Shown piece after piece: positions 1 to 8,275 of a stretch of 64,000 bases of DNA; the stretch's first letter is position 1, and each line of letters opens with the position of its first letter. Location: positions 996,950-1,060,949 of the forward strand of contig NZ_CM000776.2 of NCBI RefSeq assembly GCF_000162575.1, read 5' to 3'. This stretch comes from Helicobacter canadensis MIT 98-5491 (GTDB lineage Bacteria > Campylobacterota > Campylobacteria > Campylobacterales > Helicobacteraceae). The translations under genes and the position numbers were made by a program. The notes below the pieces were generated by a model. That model was not told where the DNA came from. It did not search any database and saw nothing but the letters and a program-made list of their open reading frames with translations.

Positions 1-1401
1 TTTATCACAATGGGGCAGTGTTATACGCAAAGTCTTGATGGTAGTGTGCGGAATCTTGGAATGTATCGTTTGCAAGTTTATGATAAAAATCATTTGGGAT
101 TGCATTGGCAGATTCATAAGGATTCAGTTGGAATCTTTGAGGAATATAAAAAAGCAAATCAAAAAATGCCAGTTAGCATTGCAATAGGAGGAAATCCTCT
201 TTATACTTGGTGTGCGACTGCTCCATTGCCTTATGGGATATTTGAATTAATGCTTTATGGCTTTATCAAAAAGGAAAAAGCAAGACTTGTAAAATGTGTA
301 AGCAATGAACTTTGTGTGCCTTATGATAGCGATCTTGTGATTGAGGGATTTGTAGATACCAATGAATTGAGAGATGAGGGAAGATTTGGGGATCATACGG
401 GATTTTATACGCCTATTGAGCCTTATCCGGTGCTTGAAGTGAGTGCAATTACGCACAAGAAAAATCCTATTTATCTTGCTTCAGTTGTAGGTAAGCCTCC
501 TTTAGAGGATAAATATTTGGGTTATCCAACAGAGCGGATTTTTTTGCCACTTTTGCAGACAACAACCCCAAGCTTAATTGACTATTTTATGCCTGAAAAT
601 GGCGTGTTTCATAATTTGATTTTAGCTAAAATTGAAGCACGATTTCCAAGTGCTGCTAAACAGAGTATGCATTCTTTTTGGGGAGTAGGGCAGATGAGTT
701 TTGTTAAGCATGCTATTTTTGTAGGAGAGGATGCACCAAGTTTAGAATCAAAGGATATTATACCTTATATTTTAAATCGGTTTAGTGTTAAAAATTGCCT
801 TTTTAGTGAAGGGGTTTGTGATGCACTTGATCACGCTTCTCCTAATTTTGCAGAGGGCGGTAAGTTAGGAGTTGATTGCACGGGTGAAGAAATTGAGAAT
901 CCTCAATTAGAGATTTTAGAAAATGAAATATTGCTAAAACAAATGAAGGACATTTTTCCTAAGGCTGAAATTTTAAGGCAATATTTTAAAGAAACAAAGA
1001 ATCCAATCACTTTGCTTGGCGTCAAAAAAGATTCTAATGAAAGCTTGCAAAAGTATTTAAAAGAGAGTTTATTTCAAACTTTGCAAAAACATATAAAGAT
1101 TCTTGTATTGCTTGATTGGGAGAAAAACGATCTTGAAAATCTCTATATGATTTTATGGCGTGTGGTTAATAATATTGATTCAAAACGAGACATTCGTATT
1201 TTTGGAGATATTATTATTATTGATGCGACAGATAAAAATATCGCAGATGGCTATAAGCGTGAGTGGCCAAAAGAAACAGATTGTGATGTAAAGATTCTAG
1301 AATCATTAAAACAAAAAGGTTTGTTGGAGGATTTTGATGAGGAAGAATTAAAGGAATTTTATCGTAAATTTCATATTGATAAATCTTATGCCACAAGGTA
1401 A
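1..1401 (+). CDS. ubiD: UbiD-family decarboxylase, 5'-truncated by the window edge
   Basis: Prenylated-FMN-dependent decarboxylase of the UbiD family, probably acting on an aromatic menaquinone or ubiquinone precursor. The reading frame is open from base 1, and the first visible residues (F-I-T-M-G-Q) lie well inside the family alignment, so the true start and roughly the first 130-150 residues are upstream. Seen: the prFMN-binding stretch with R-N-L-G-M-Y-R (bases 49-69), the E-G-R-F-G-D-H-T-G-F-Y segment (376-408) carrying conserved Glu/Arg chemistry, and a C-terminal domain to base 1401. Campylobacterota make menaquinone by the futalosine route, so the longer menaquinone-type UbiD homologues (about 600 residues) are the likely relatives; this is family knowledge, not a search. 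It converges on a lipoprotein gene with a hairpin between them. Confidence 0.88.
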   Translation, partial: FITMGQCYTQSLDGSVRNLGMYRLQVYDKNHLGLHWQIHKDSVGIFEEYKKANQKMPVSIAIGGNPLYTWCATAPLPYGIFELMLYGFIKKEKARLVKCVSNELCVPYDSDLVIEGFVDTNELRDEGRFGDHTGFYTPIEPYPVLEVSAITHKKNPIYLASVVGKPPLEDKYLGYPTERIFLPLLQTTTPSLIDYFMPENGVFHNLILAKIEARFPSAAKQSMHSFWGVGQMSFVKHAIFVGEDAPSLESKDIIPYILNRFSVKNCLFSEGVCDALDHASPNFAEGGKLGVDCTGEEIENPQLEILENEILLKQMKDIFPKAEILRQYFKETKNPITLLGVKKDSNESLQKYLKESLFQTLQKHIKILVLLDWEKNDLENLYMILWRVVNNIDSKRDIRIFGDIIIIDATDKNIADGYKREWPKETDCDVKILESLKQKGLLEDFDEEELKEFYRKFHIDKSYATR

Positions 1402-1423
1402 GTTAAACTTTTAAAACAAAGAA

Positions 1424-1456
1424 TTTAGTTTATTCACATAAAGTCAATAAACTAAA
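1424..1456. terminator. AT-rich hairpin between convergent genes
   Basis: An 11-bp perfect inverted repeat (TTTAGTTTATT / AATAAACTAAA) with an 11-nt loop lies between the ubiD stop (1401) and the stop of the convergent lipoprotein gene (1468). It could end transcription from both sides. It is AT-rich and has no strong T-run, so efficiency is uncertain. Confidence 0.5.
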
Positions 1457-1467
1457 ATTTGGGGACT

Positions 1468-2010
1468 TTATTTTTGTTTTAGAAAATCTTGCGTTGCTTT
1501 ATTAACTGCAGAATAGATAGCGTTATTTAAGGTTAATTGAATATGAATAGAATCTAAATTTGAATTTTCTCCAATTCCTAAAAATTTATCCGCAGTGTTT
1601 TTAAAGGATGCTTTGCTTTTATAAAATTTTGTTTCTTTATCATTACTAAAAGCAAGTAAAATTTCAATAATTGCAGTGTCTTGCGAAGTGGATTGCCAAA
1701 ATCCTCCTTGTTTTGCTTGTTGATTGATGCTTCCATAAACAGATTCTAAAATGTAATATTTTGAAGTATTTTTATTGGCTTTAGTGAAGCATCCGCTGGT
1801 TTGTAAGGCATTTTCTATTGCAGATAAGACTTGTTCTTTTGGAATTTTTAAATCATTAAATTGTCCGACTTTAAGGTTTCCTAATTGATAAGAGACAATG
1901 GGGGTTTGACAAGCTTTTTGAAGAGTGATTAGCTGGATTGTGTTTTGTTTTTGAGCACAAGCAGCAAGAAAAATTCCAATAAATGTGGCTATAAAACAAT
2001 GTTTGAGCAT
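1468..2010 (-). CDS. Predicted lipoprotein of unknown function
   Basis: A 180-residue protein with a typical lipoprotein signal: M-L-K-H start, a hydrophobic stretch to about residue 14 and the lipobox L-A-A-C with Cys at about 18, so it should be lipidated and membrane-anchored on the periplasmic side. The mature part is soluble, Lys/Asn/Gln rich, with two further cysteines (about 34 and 74) that could form a disulfide. I do not recognise the family; the size and layout recall small auxiliary lipoproteins of envelope transport systems, but no motif supports that. It stands alone on the minus strand, back-to-back with the PilJ-like gene. Confidence 0.7.
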   Translation of the reverse strand: MLKHCFIATFIGIFLAACAQKQNTIQLITLQKACQTPIVSYQLGNLKVGQFNDLKIPKEQVLSAIENALQTSGCFTKANKNTSKYYILESVYGSINQQAKQGGFWQSTSQDTAIIEILLAFSNDKETKFYKSKASFKNTADKFLGIGENSNLDSIHIQLTLNNAIYSAVNKATQDFLKQK

Positions 2011-2116
2011 GACTTTTCCTTAGATATAAGTGTAGGACTAATTTTATCATATTTTATTGATAAATTTTTTGAAGATTGATACAATTCTTTGATTTAAACT
2101 ATAAGGGTATTTTTGG

Positions 2117-2749
2117 GTGTTTATTAAGAAAAATTTATTAGCGCATTTAGTGCTTTTGTTTTGTTTATGTGGTAGTGCATTGTATTGTTATTTTTATGTA
2201 AAGGAAGTCTCGCAAAAACAAGATACTTTACTTTATTATATTAATATTAGCGGAAAACAAAGATTCTTAGCGCAACGCATAGTGTTTTTATCTCAAGTTG
2301 CTGCAACAAATTATGTCCTAAAGCGTAATAATTATGAAAATTTTATGGAATTGAGGCTTTGTATTAATCAGCTTTTGACAATCCATAATGTTTTAAGAGA
2401 CTTTGCTGTTTCTATGATAGTGCAAAATCAAGAAAGATCTACATTGGATGATATTTATTTTGGAAGTGGAAATCTTGTGGTGAAAATGGAGAGTTTTTTG
2501 AATGATGCTAATCAAACTTTTATTTTGCACAATGTTGAAGCATTTTTGGAGAACAATCAAAAGCTTTTAATGGCATTAGAAGGAGATAATGGATTGCTAA
2601 CAAGCTTAGAATTAGCTACTTTGAGCCAACAATTTTATACACAAAATATTCTAAAGGATTCTGAAAAAAAGATAAATTATTTTTTGTGTATTGTTTTGAT
2701 ATTTATTGTTTTGGAGATTTTTCTATTGCCCAAAAAACCTAAAAGCTAA
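2117..2749 (+). CDS. Membrane protein with PilJ-type (type IV pili methyl-accepting) sensor domain only
   Basis: A 210-residue protein with a GTG start. An N-terminal membrane segment (about 8-28), an extracytoplasmic helical region with the hallmark S-G-K-Q-R-F-L-A-Q-R motif (about 45-54) of the PilJ N-terminal domain, and a second membrane segment (about 186-204) followed by only a short cytoplasmic tail. The domain is normally the nitrate/nitrite-type four-helix sensor of chemoreceptors or kinases, but no HAMP, methyl-accepting or kinase part follows, so it must signal through a partner or serve another role. A candidate -10 (TACAAT, 2080-2085) gives a leader of about 25 nt. It ends 11 nt inside the convergent pgpA gene. 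Confidence 0.72.
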   Translation: MFIKKNLLAHLVLLFCLCGSALYCYFYVKEVSQKQDTLLYYINISGKQRFLAQRIVFLSQVAATNYVLKRNNYENFMELRLCINQLLTIHNVLRDFAVSMIVQNQERSTLDDIYFGSGNLVVKMESFLNDANQTFILHNVEAFLENNQKLLMALEGDNGLLTSLELATLSQQFYTQNILKDSEKKINYFLCIVLIFIVLEIFLLPKKPKS

Positions 2750-3272
2750 GCTTTAGTAGATTTTCAAAAGTTTGGAATTGTGAGAGAAGCTTAATAAGGA
2801 TTAATCCTAATAATCCTGCAAAGAAACCAGCTAGCAAATCATCTCCCATAACACCTAAACCACCTTTGATGTTTTTATCAACTCTGCCAATGATTGAGGG
2901 CTTCCAAATGTCAAAAATACGAAAGAGAACAAATGAAAGTAAAAGGGCAAAATAAGTGTGTCCTATCATAGTAATACTAATCCAAACTCCAGCTAACTCA
3001 TCAATCACAATTTCTTGCCTATCGTGATTCAAACCTTGGTTTTCATAGTTATCAATCATCTTAATGGCAATCACACTTACAAGCAAAGCAAGTAAAAATA
3101 GAGTGCTAGGTGCAATAAAATAAGCAATAGCCCAACCAAAAGGAAGTGCTATGAGTGTGCCAATAGTGCCAGGAGCTTTTTTGCTTAAGCCGCTAAAAAA
3201 AAGCGTGAGATACATTTTGCATAAAAAATCTTTGGTATTTTGAAATTGTAAAAAGAAATTTTTATTTTGCAT
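2739..3272 (-). CDS. pgpA: Phosphatidylglycerophosphatase A
   Basis: Dephosphorylates phosphatidylglycerol phosphate to phosphatidylglycerol in the inner membrane. The 177-residue product shows the PgpA signatures: S-G-L-S-K-K-A-P-G-T-I-G-T near residue 28, D-E-L-A-G-V-W-I near 91, the acidic M-G-D-D-L-L-A-G near 141, and several hydrophobic helices. Family proteins usually begin closer to the first motif, so translation might start at an internal Met (residue 20), but that site has no better ribosome-binding sequence. It is the last gene of a minus-strand group (ispDF, regulator, ATP-sulfurylase-like, pgpA); the same order occurs in C. jejuni as I recall it (Cj1607-Cj1610). Confidence 0.9.
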   Translation of the reverse strand: MQNKNFFLQFQNTKDFLCKMYLTLFFSGLSKKAPGTIGTLIALPFGWAIAYFIAPSTLFLLALLVSVIAIKMIDNYENQGLNHDRQEIVIDELAGVWISITMIGHTYFALLLSFVLFRIFDIWKPSIIGRVDKNIKGGLGVMGDDLLAGFFAGLLGLILIKLLSQFQTFENLLKLSF

Positions 3273-3281
3273 AAGAAGGTC

Positions 3282-4466
3282 CTAATTGAGAGAATGGGTT
3301 TGATAGAGTAGAGAGAGTTTGATATAGAAATCTTCCTCGCTTTGCTCTTTAATAATTCCATTGTCTGCAAACATTGTGCCAAATTGCTTAATGAGATTGC
3401 TAAAGCGGTTTGGAAAAAGATAGGCAAGGATTTTTGCTGAAACTTCTTTACGCACCAAAATAGTTGGAGGAATGAGTCCGGATTGTAAGATTCCTTGAAT
3501 AAATCTTGCGTGATAGTTAATGTGATGATGTTTGCCATGGGGGCAAGTTTTCACACTCACAATAGTTTTGCATTGCTGACAATAAACAAATTCGCTTAAA
3601 AATTTTATTTTTATTTTAATCTCTTTAGTGGTATCAAAAACAGAATAGATTTTTTGTTTTTCGTAATAAAAAGCAAGATTAGGGTGAGTTTCGCCTATTA
3701 CCATTTTATCACAACCTAAATTTTGAGAGATGATTGCATTAAGTAGTATGCCGTGTGTTCCCTCAAAAAGATAAATGTCATTAAGAGGGAAAATAATAAT
3801 GCGATTTTTGGGAAGATAGTTTTCTATGACATATTCTAAGCATTGTTTTCGGATTTGAAAGCTTAATAAATCCTCTTTTTGCTTTTTAAATAAAAACAAG
3901 ACTAAAAGCTCATTTTCATCTAAGATTAGTCTAAAAATTCGCTCGTGAATTCGAGTAATAGGGGAGACATCAAGCATCATAGCAGTAATGCTAGAAGCTT
4001 GAAGATTCTTTTTGATTTGCAAAATGGTTTCTTTGATGCCTTTGTTTATAGGGTAAGTGATTTGAGGATCAAGTTGATAGTCCCCACAAACTGCAAAATC
4101 TCCTAGTCTTTTATAAATATCTTGTGCTTTTTTAGAATAAATATCTCCACCTGTAATTCGCATAAGTCTTTGTTTTTTGTCAATACAAAAAGTGGAATCA
4201 ACAACAAGTTCCCCACATATTTTATGATCGCAAATGAGATTTAAAGTTTTTCCTTTGGAGACATTTTGTAGAATTTCTTGATTGCGTTTCCCAGCAGGAG
4301 CTAATATAAAAGAAAGTGGAAAAATTTGATTTTTTTCACTTTGATGCATTTCATCTTCATTTATAAGATGATCAACAGGGGCTAAAAGTCCTTCTTTGCA
4401 TAAAAATAATGCAAATAAGGCTTCTTTGTCAATGAAAAGAGATTTATTTTTTCTTAGTGATTCCAT
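3282..4466 (-). CDS. ATP-sulfurylase-like protein with degenerate active-site motifs
   Basis: A 394-residue protein whose layout follows sulfate adenylyltransferase, but whose nucleotide-binding motifs are eroded. The Q-T-R-N-P-x-H-R-A-H signature is represented by P-I-T-R-I-H-E (about 169-175), the G-R-D-H-A-G motif by G-E-T-H-P-N (258-263), and a C-terminal part resembling I-R-x-x-L-x-x-G-x-x-P-P with R-K-E-V (about 321-342) is retained. A Cys/His group (C296, C299, C308, H310) looks like a small zinc site. Database entries for the homologue are, to my knowledge, labelled sulfate adenylyltransferase; the eroded motifs make catalysis doubtful. The start overlaps the end of the HP1021-like regulator gene by 23 nt, indicating translational coupling. 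Confidence 0.75.
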   Translation of the reverse strand: MESLRKNKSLFIDKEALFALFLCKEGLLAPVDHLINEDEMHQSEKNQIFPLSFILAPAGKRNQEILQNVSKGKTLNLICDHKICGELVVDSTFCIDKKQRLMRITGGDIYSKKAQDIYKRLGDFAVCGDYQLDPQITYPINKGIKETILQIKKNLQASSITAMMLDVSPITRIHERIFRLILDENELLVLFLFKKQKEDLLSFQIRKQCLEYVIENYLPKNRIIIFPLNDIYLFEGTHGILLNAIISQNLGCDKMVIGETHPNLAFYYEKQKIYSVFDTTKEIKIKIKFLSEFVYCQQCKTIVSVKTCPHGKHHHINYHARFIQGILQSGLIPPTILVRKEVSAKILAYLFPNRFSNLIKQFGTMFADNGIIKEQSEEDFYIKLSLLYQTHSLN

Positions 4467-5334
4467 ATTTTTTTCTTTTTTCCCATAGACTTTTTCTTGA
4501 CATTCCTAGTTTTTTGCTTAATTCTGTATCGGGATATTTGTCTTCAAAATTTAAGATCATTGTTTTAACATATTCATCAACGCTCAAAATCTCCTCTTGG
4601 AATCCTTGAGAGATATCTTTGGCTTCAACCTCATAAACATTTGCAAAATCTTCTACATCCCCATTGATAGAAGAAAAGATAATGGGAATATTTTTAAGTG
4701 ATTTGATATAATTTTCCTTATTTTCTCTAGAAAGTGTTTCAAAGCCAATAGCGTAATTTAATTTTTGCTTAGAAATGGATTTAAGCAATTTATTATAGTC
4801 TGATATTTCATAAAGTGAAAGAAAATTAATAGGAAGTTTTTTATGAATGGCATAATGTGCTACACACATATCAATAGCCTTTTGTGAAGTGCTTTTGATA
4901 ATGAGAGGAAAAGAAATTTTAGAGTTAATTGTATAAGAGAAAGTTAGTAAAGAGTTACAAAGATAATCACGATAAAAAGCAATTTCCTTTTGAGATTGTT
5001 TAAAATTATTGTGTTGTTCAATCTTTCTTACTAATTCATCAATCATAAAGGGTTTTACAATATAGTCGCTTGCTCCAGCTTGTAAGGGACGCGTTACGGT
5101 TTCATCGTTAATATAAGGTATCATTAAGATAATAATTGAATCGTGAAATTTTTCAATAAGGGGATAAAAATTTTGTCCAGAAATATTTGTGGATAACAAA
5201 ACAATATCGGCTTTATCTTGCTCTAATGCCTCTTGTATGCTTGAAGTAATTTCGCAATTAAATCCTAAATGGCTTAGCTTAGAGGCAATGCTTTGTGCTA
5301 AATAAACTTCGTTTTCTACGATTAAAATTTCCAT
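4444..5334 (-). CDS. HP1021-like atypical orphan response regulator
   Basis: A 296-residue regulator: an N-terminal receiver fold (1-115) and a C-terminal Fis-like helix-turn-helix (about 270-292, with L-S-K-K-L-G-M-S-R-K-S-L). The receiver is atypical: the usual phospho-acceptor Asp in the D-x-x-x-L-D pattern is Ser49 (L-L-S-T-N-I), so it cannot be phosphorylated normally; the conserved Lys-Pro-Phe near 109-111 is kept. H. pylori HP1021 is a phosphorylation-independent regulator with a Ser at this site, reported to bind oriC and control redox and other genes. The position next to ispDF supports orthology. It lies 9 nt downstream of ispDF and overlaps the following gene. Confidence 0.88.
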   Translation of the reverse strand: MEILIVENEVYLAQSIASKLSHLGFNCEITSSIQEALEQDKADIVLLSTNISGQNFYPLIEKFHDSIIILMIPYINDETVTRPLQAGASDYIVKPFMIDELVRKIEQHNNFKQSQKEIAFYRDYLCNSLLTFSYTINSKISFPLIIKSTSQKAIDMCVAHYAIHKKLPINFLSLYEISDYNKLLKSISKQKLNYAIGFETLSRENKENYIKSLKNIPIIFSSINGDVEDFANVYEVEAKDISQGFQEEILSVDEYVKTMILNFEDKYPDTELSKKLGMSRKSLWEKRKKYGITKKK

Positions 5335-5343
5335 AAAAACCTC

Positions 5344-6492
5344 TTATAATAATTTTTTCCAATTAAAGTATTCTAAGATGACATTTGCTTGAACCATAAT
5401 TCCTTCTTTTCTACCAATAAAACCAAGTTTTTCTGTTGTGGTAGCTTTAACATTGACGCAAAAAAGCGGAATCTCTAGAATCTCAGCAATGCGTTTTTCT
5501 ATAGCATTTTTATAAGGTGAAATTTTGGGCTTTTGTGCAAAAATGGTAAGATCAACTTGTTTAATGATGTATCCCACATCAAGAGTAAAATTGACAATTT
5601 TTTGGAGTAATTTTGCAGAATCGGCATTTTTATAAGCATCATCATTATCAGGAAACCATTCACCAATATCTCCAGCCCCGATTCCGCCTAAAATTGCATC
5701 GCTTAATGCATGTAAGCAAACATCGCCATCGCTATGAGCTATAAGCTGATATTCACAAGGAATCATAATTCCACCTAATATAATACCATTTCCTGATTTC
5801 ATAGCGTGTATATCGCTTCCCAATCCTATCATACTTTTTGAGCTTGGAGAAAGGAGTTGGAGAGATTGCAAGTCTTCAAGATATGTAATTTTTCTGCCTT
5901 CTTTGGAGCCTTCTAAGTAAGCAATCGATCCACCATAAGAAGCAATGGCACTACTTTCATCGGTAAAATCTCCTTTAAGGAGAGCTTTTTTTAAAATTTC
6001 AGTTTTGCTAAGTTGTGGCGTTTGTATAATTTTTAGTTTTTCTCTTTTGAGATATTGTGGAGTTTCATCTCCATAAGCAATAGTATCTGGAATATTTAAA
6101 TAGGGCACAACGCAATCGTATTGATTGGTAGCAGAGAGTATTTTTATAAAAATATCTTTTGGCATATTACATCGTGCAATATCACTGACTAAAACCCATT
6201 CTTCTTTAACTTCTAAAAGAGCATTTTGCAGTGACTCTTGCCTTGTTTCTCCGCCTTTTGTGAGAATAAAATTTAAATTAAAAGAATTAAGGTATTTTTG
6301 CGTATATTTTTTTTCTTCCTCTTTGATGCTTAAGATACATTTGCAAAAAGGATAATAACTAACAACTTCCTTAGCAACTTTTAGCCAAAGTGGTATTTCA
6401 TCAATGCGCAACCATTGTTTTTTAGGGGCTTTTTGCGTTTTAAAGCGACTGCTATCCCCAGCACCCAAGAGTATTAAAGCAACATTACGCAA
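5344..6492 (-). CDS. ispDF: Bifunctional IspD/IspF enzyme of the MEP isoprenoid pathway
   Basis: Two sequential non-mevalonate steps in one 382-residue chain. Residues 1-220 are IspD (2-C-methyl-D-erythritol 4-phosphate cytidylyltransferase) with the nucleotide loop L-L-G-A-G-D-S-S-R-F at 8-17; residues 221-382 are IspF (MECDP synthase) with the metal ligands in G-S-D-I-H (D227, H229) and H-S-D-G-D-V near 253. This fusion is usual in Campylobacterota. The gene starts the minus-strand group leading to pgpA. A terminator for the upstream chemoreceptor gene (6552-6571) separates it from that unit. Confidence 0.95.
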   Translation of the reverse strand: MRNVALILLGAGDSSRFKTQKAPKKQWLRIDEIPLWLKVAKEVVSYYPFCKCILSIKEEEKKYTQKYLNSFNLNFILTKGGETRQESLQNALLEVKEEWVLVSDIARCNMPKDIFIKILSATNQYDCVVPYLNIPDTIAYGDETPQYLKREKLKIIQTPQLSKTEILKKALLKGDFTDESSAIASYGGSIAYLEGSKEGRKITYLEDLQSLQLLSPSSKSMIGLGSDIHAMKSGNGIILGGIMIPCEYQLIAHSDGDVCLHALSDAILGGIGAGDIGEWFPDNDDAYKNADSAKLLQKIVNFTLDVGYIIKQVDLTIFAQKPKISPYKNAIEKRIAEILEIPLFCVNVKATTTEKLGFIGRKEGIMVQANVILEYFNWKKLL

Positions 6493-6551
6493 ACTTAACC
6501 TTTCTTGTTTTTAAAATTTAAAAAAATGAAATTATAGTGAAATTTTATAAA

Positions 6552-6571
6552 TCTCCCATAAAGATGGGAGA
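6552..6571 (-). terminator. Terminator-like hairpin after the chemoreceptor gene
   Basis: Perfect 7-bp stem CTCCCAT/ATGGGAG with a 4-nt loop, extended by one A-T pair, 7 nt past the minus-strand chemoreceptor stop at 6578. On the minus strand it is followed by an A/T-rich tail, which fits a rho-independent terminator ahead of ispDF. Confidence 0.7.
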
Positions 6572-6577
6572 AAAAGT

Positions 6578-8221
6578 TTATAGTTTAAAGTGATTAATAT
6601 GGTTTTTTAATACCGATGAAATTTCTTTAAGCATTTTGGCAGATTCTGTATTGTTTTCCATAGAATTTGCTGTATTTCTTGAAGCTTCGGAAATTTCTTT
6701 TAGATCATTGGCGAGATTTTCCATATTTGCAGCTTGATTTTCTGCTGCACTTGTTACTTCTCTTGCTTTATTTAGCGAATCGGTTGCTTGAGTATTGATT
6801 TGATCTAATATTTCACTTGCTTCATTGGCTAATTGCATCCCTTTTTCAACTTGTGGAACAGCAGTTTGAATGGCTTCAACGGCAGTTTGCGTTTCATTTT
6901 GAATTACTTCTATCATACGCGCAATTTCAGAAGTAGCAACACCTGTGCGTTCGGCAAGTTTTCTAATCTCATCTGCAACAACTGCAAACCCTCTCCCTGC
7001 CTCACCAGCTCTTGCAGCTTCAATAGCTGCATTAAGTGCAAGGAGATTAGTTTGATCGGTTATTTCTTTAATGAGTTCAGCACTACCGCTAATTTCTTGT
7101 GAATGTTTTTCTAGCATACGAATATGTTCTGAAGATGAAGAAACGGTTTGAGTGATTTTTTCAATTTCATTAATGGTTGTCTTCATAGCTTCAATACCTT
7201 TATTAGAAAGGCTTGTAGTGATTCCAGAATTTTCTTCTGTTTGTTTTGCAATTTGTGAGACATGTGCTACTGCATTAACAACTTCTTCAATTTTTTGCAC
7301 AGAATCTTCGGAACTATCAAGTTGTTTATAAGAGGAGGCTTTTGCTTCTTCAGAGCTATTAGCCACCTCATTAGCACGCTCATTAAGTTCTCTTGAAGAA
7401 TTCATAACTTCAGAAACAATTTCTTTAAGTTTTTTCTGCATTTGCCCAACAGAAGCTAACATACTTTCTTGGTAGTTTGTGTGGATAGGAGTATTTAAAT
7501 TGCCATTAGCAATGCTTAAAACTACTTTAACAGCTTCTTTTGGCTCACCACCTAATGATGAAATGATGAGTTTTGTGATATATGAAGCAATCAAAATTGC
7601 AATCACAAAAGCAATTCCAGCCAACCATAAAACAAGGTTGAGATAATTTCCTATTTCTCCTCTAGCAGTAATAGTAAGAGCTTGATTCTTTGCTTCTTGG
7701 TGATCAATAAATTCATTTATAACTGCTAACCATTGCACAAAAGCACCTCTTGCTTGAGAGAGAAGCATATCGTGTGCGGCTGATAGATTTCCATTTGCCT
7801 TAAGTTCAATAATATTGATAATTAAAGGCATTGTAGTTTTTTCTACTTCTTTAATACGACTTAAAATATCTTTATCTTTAGCATCAACCATAGCGGGATT
7901 TTGAAAGATTTGATCCATTTTTTCACTTGAATCGCGGTAGAAGTTTTCTAATTCTTTAATTTGGTTAAGCGTAGCTTCAAGTTCGTTTGGATCCTCTAGC
8001 AAAACAACATCTCTAATGGCGATTGCTCGATCATGCACACTTCCTCTAAAATTAATAGCATAGCGTTGCTTGATTGAATTAACATCGCTAATTTCTGTGA
8101 GAGTGTTATCTACAAATTTGATTTTCACATAGCCAGTAGCTGCAATAAGGATAATAAAGGCTAAAATAATGCCAAATCCAATAAAGAGCTGACTCTTAAG
8201 TGATAAATTTTTTCCAATCAT
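6578..8221 (-). CDS. Methyl-accepting chemotaxis protein (transmembrane receptor)
   Basis: A 547-residue chemoreceptor. A first membrane helix (about 12-32) is followed by a periplasmic helical ligand domain of the four-helix-bundle type (about 35-190), a second membrane helix (about 192-213), a HAMP-like linker and a long cytoplasmic coiled coil. The hairpin tip that binds CheA/CheW is nearly canonical ([19 protein letters not shown], near 390-408). The ligand cannot be told from the sequence. It is a single gene with its own terminator. The receptor should feed the CheA-CheW-CheV proteins encoded at 15.6-19.5 kb. Confidence 0.94.
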   Translation of the reverse strand: MIGKNLSLKSQLFIGFGIILAFIILIAATGYVKIKFVDNTLTEISDVNSIKQRYAINFRGSVHDRAIAIRDVVLLEDPNELEATLNQIKELENFYRDSSEKMDQIFQNPAMVDAKDKDILSRIKEVEKTTMPLIINIIELKANGNLSAAHDMLLSQARGAFVQWLAVINEFIDHQEAKNQALTITARGEIGNYLNLVLWLAGIAFVIAILIASYITKLIISSLGGEPKEAVKVVLSIANGNLNTPIHTNYQESMLASVGQMQKKLKEIVSEVMNSSRELNERANEVANSSEEAKASSYKQLDSSEDSVQKIEEVVNAVAHVSQIAKQTEENSGITTSLSNKGIEAMKTTINEIEKITQTVSSSSEHIRMLEKHSQEISGSAELIKEITDQTNLLALNAAIEAARAGEAGRGFAVVADEIRKLAERTGVATSEIARMIEVIQNETQTAVEAIQTAVPQVEKGMQLANEASEILDQINTQATDSLNKAREVTSAAENQAANMENLANDLKEISEASRNTANSMENNTESAKMLKEISSVLKNHINHFKL

Positions 8222-8275
8222 AATAATTCCTTTTTAGAAAGTATAGAATTCTAAGATAAAATAACTTAAAGAAAG

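Noticed and set aside
6833-7102. Plus-strand open frame opposite the chemoreceptor
   Set aside because: It lies wholly inside the well-supported receptor gene, with no ribosome-binding site and a non-protein-like composition.
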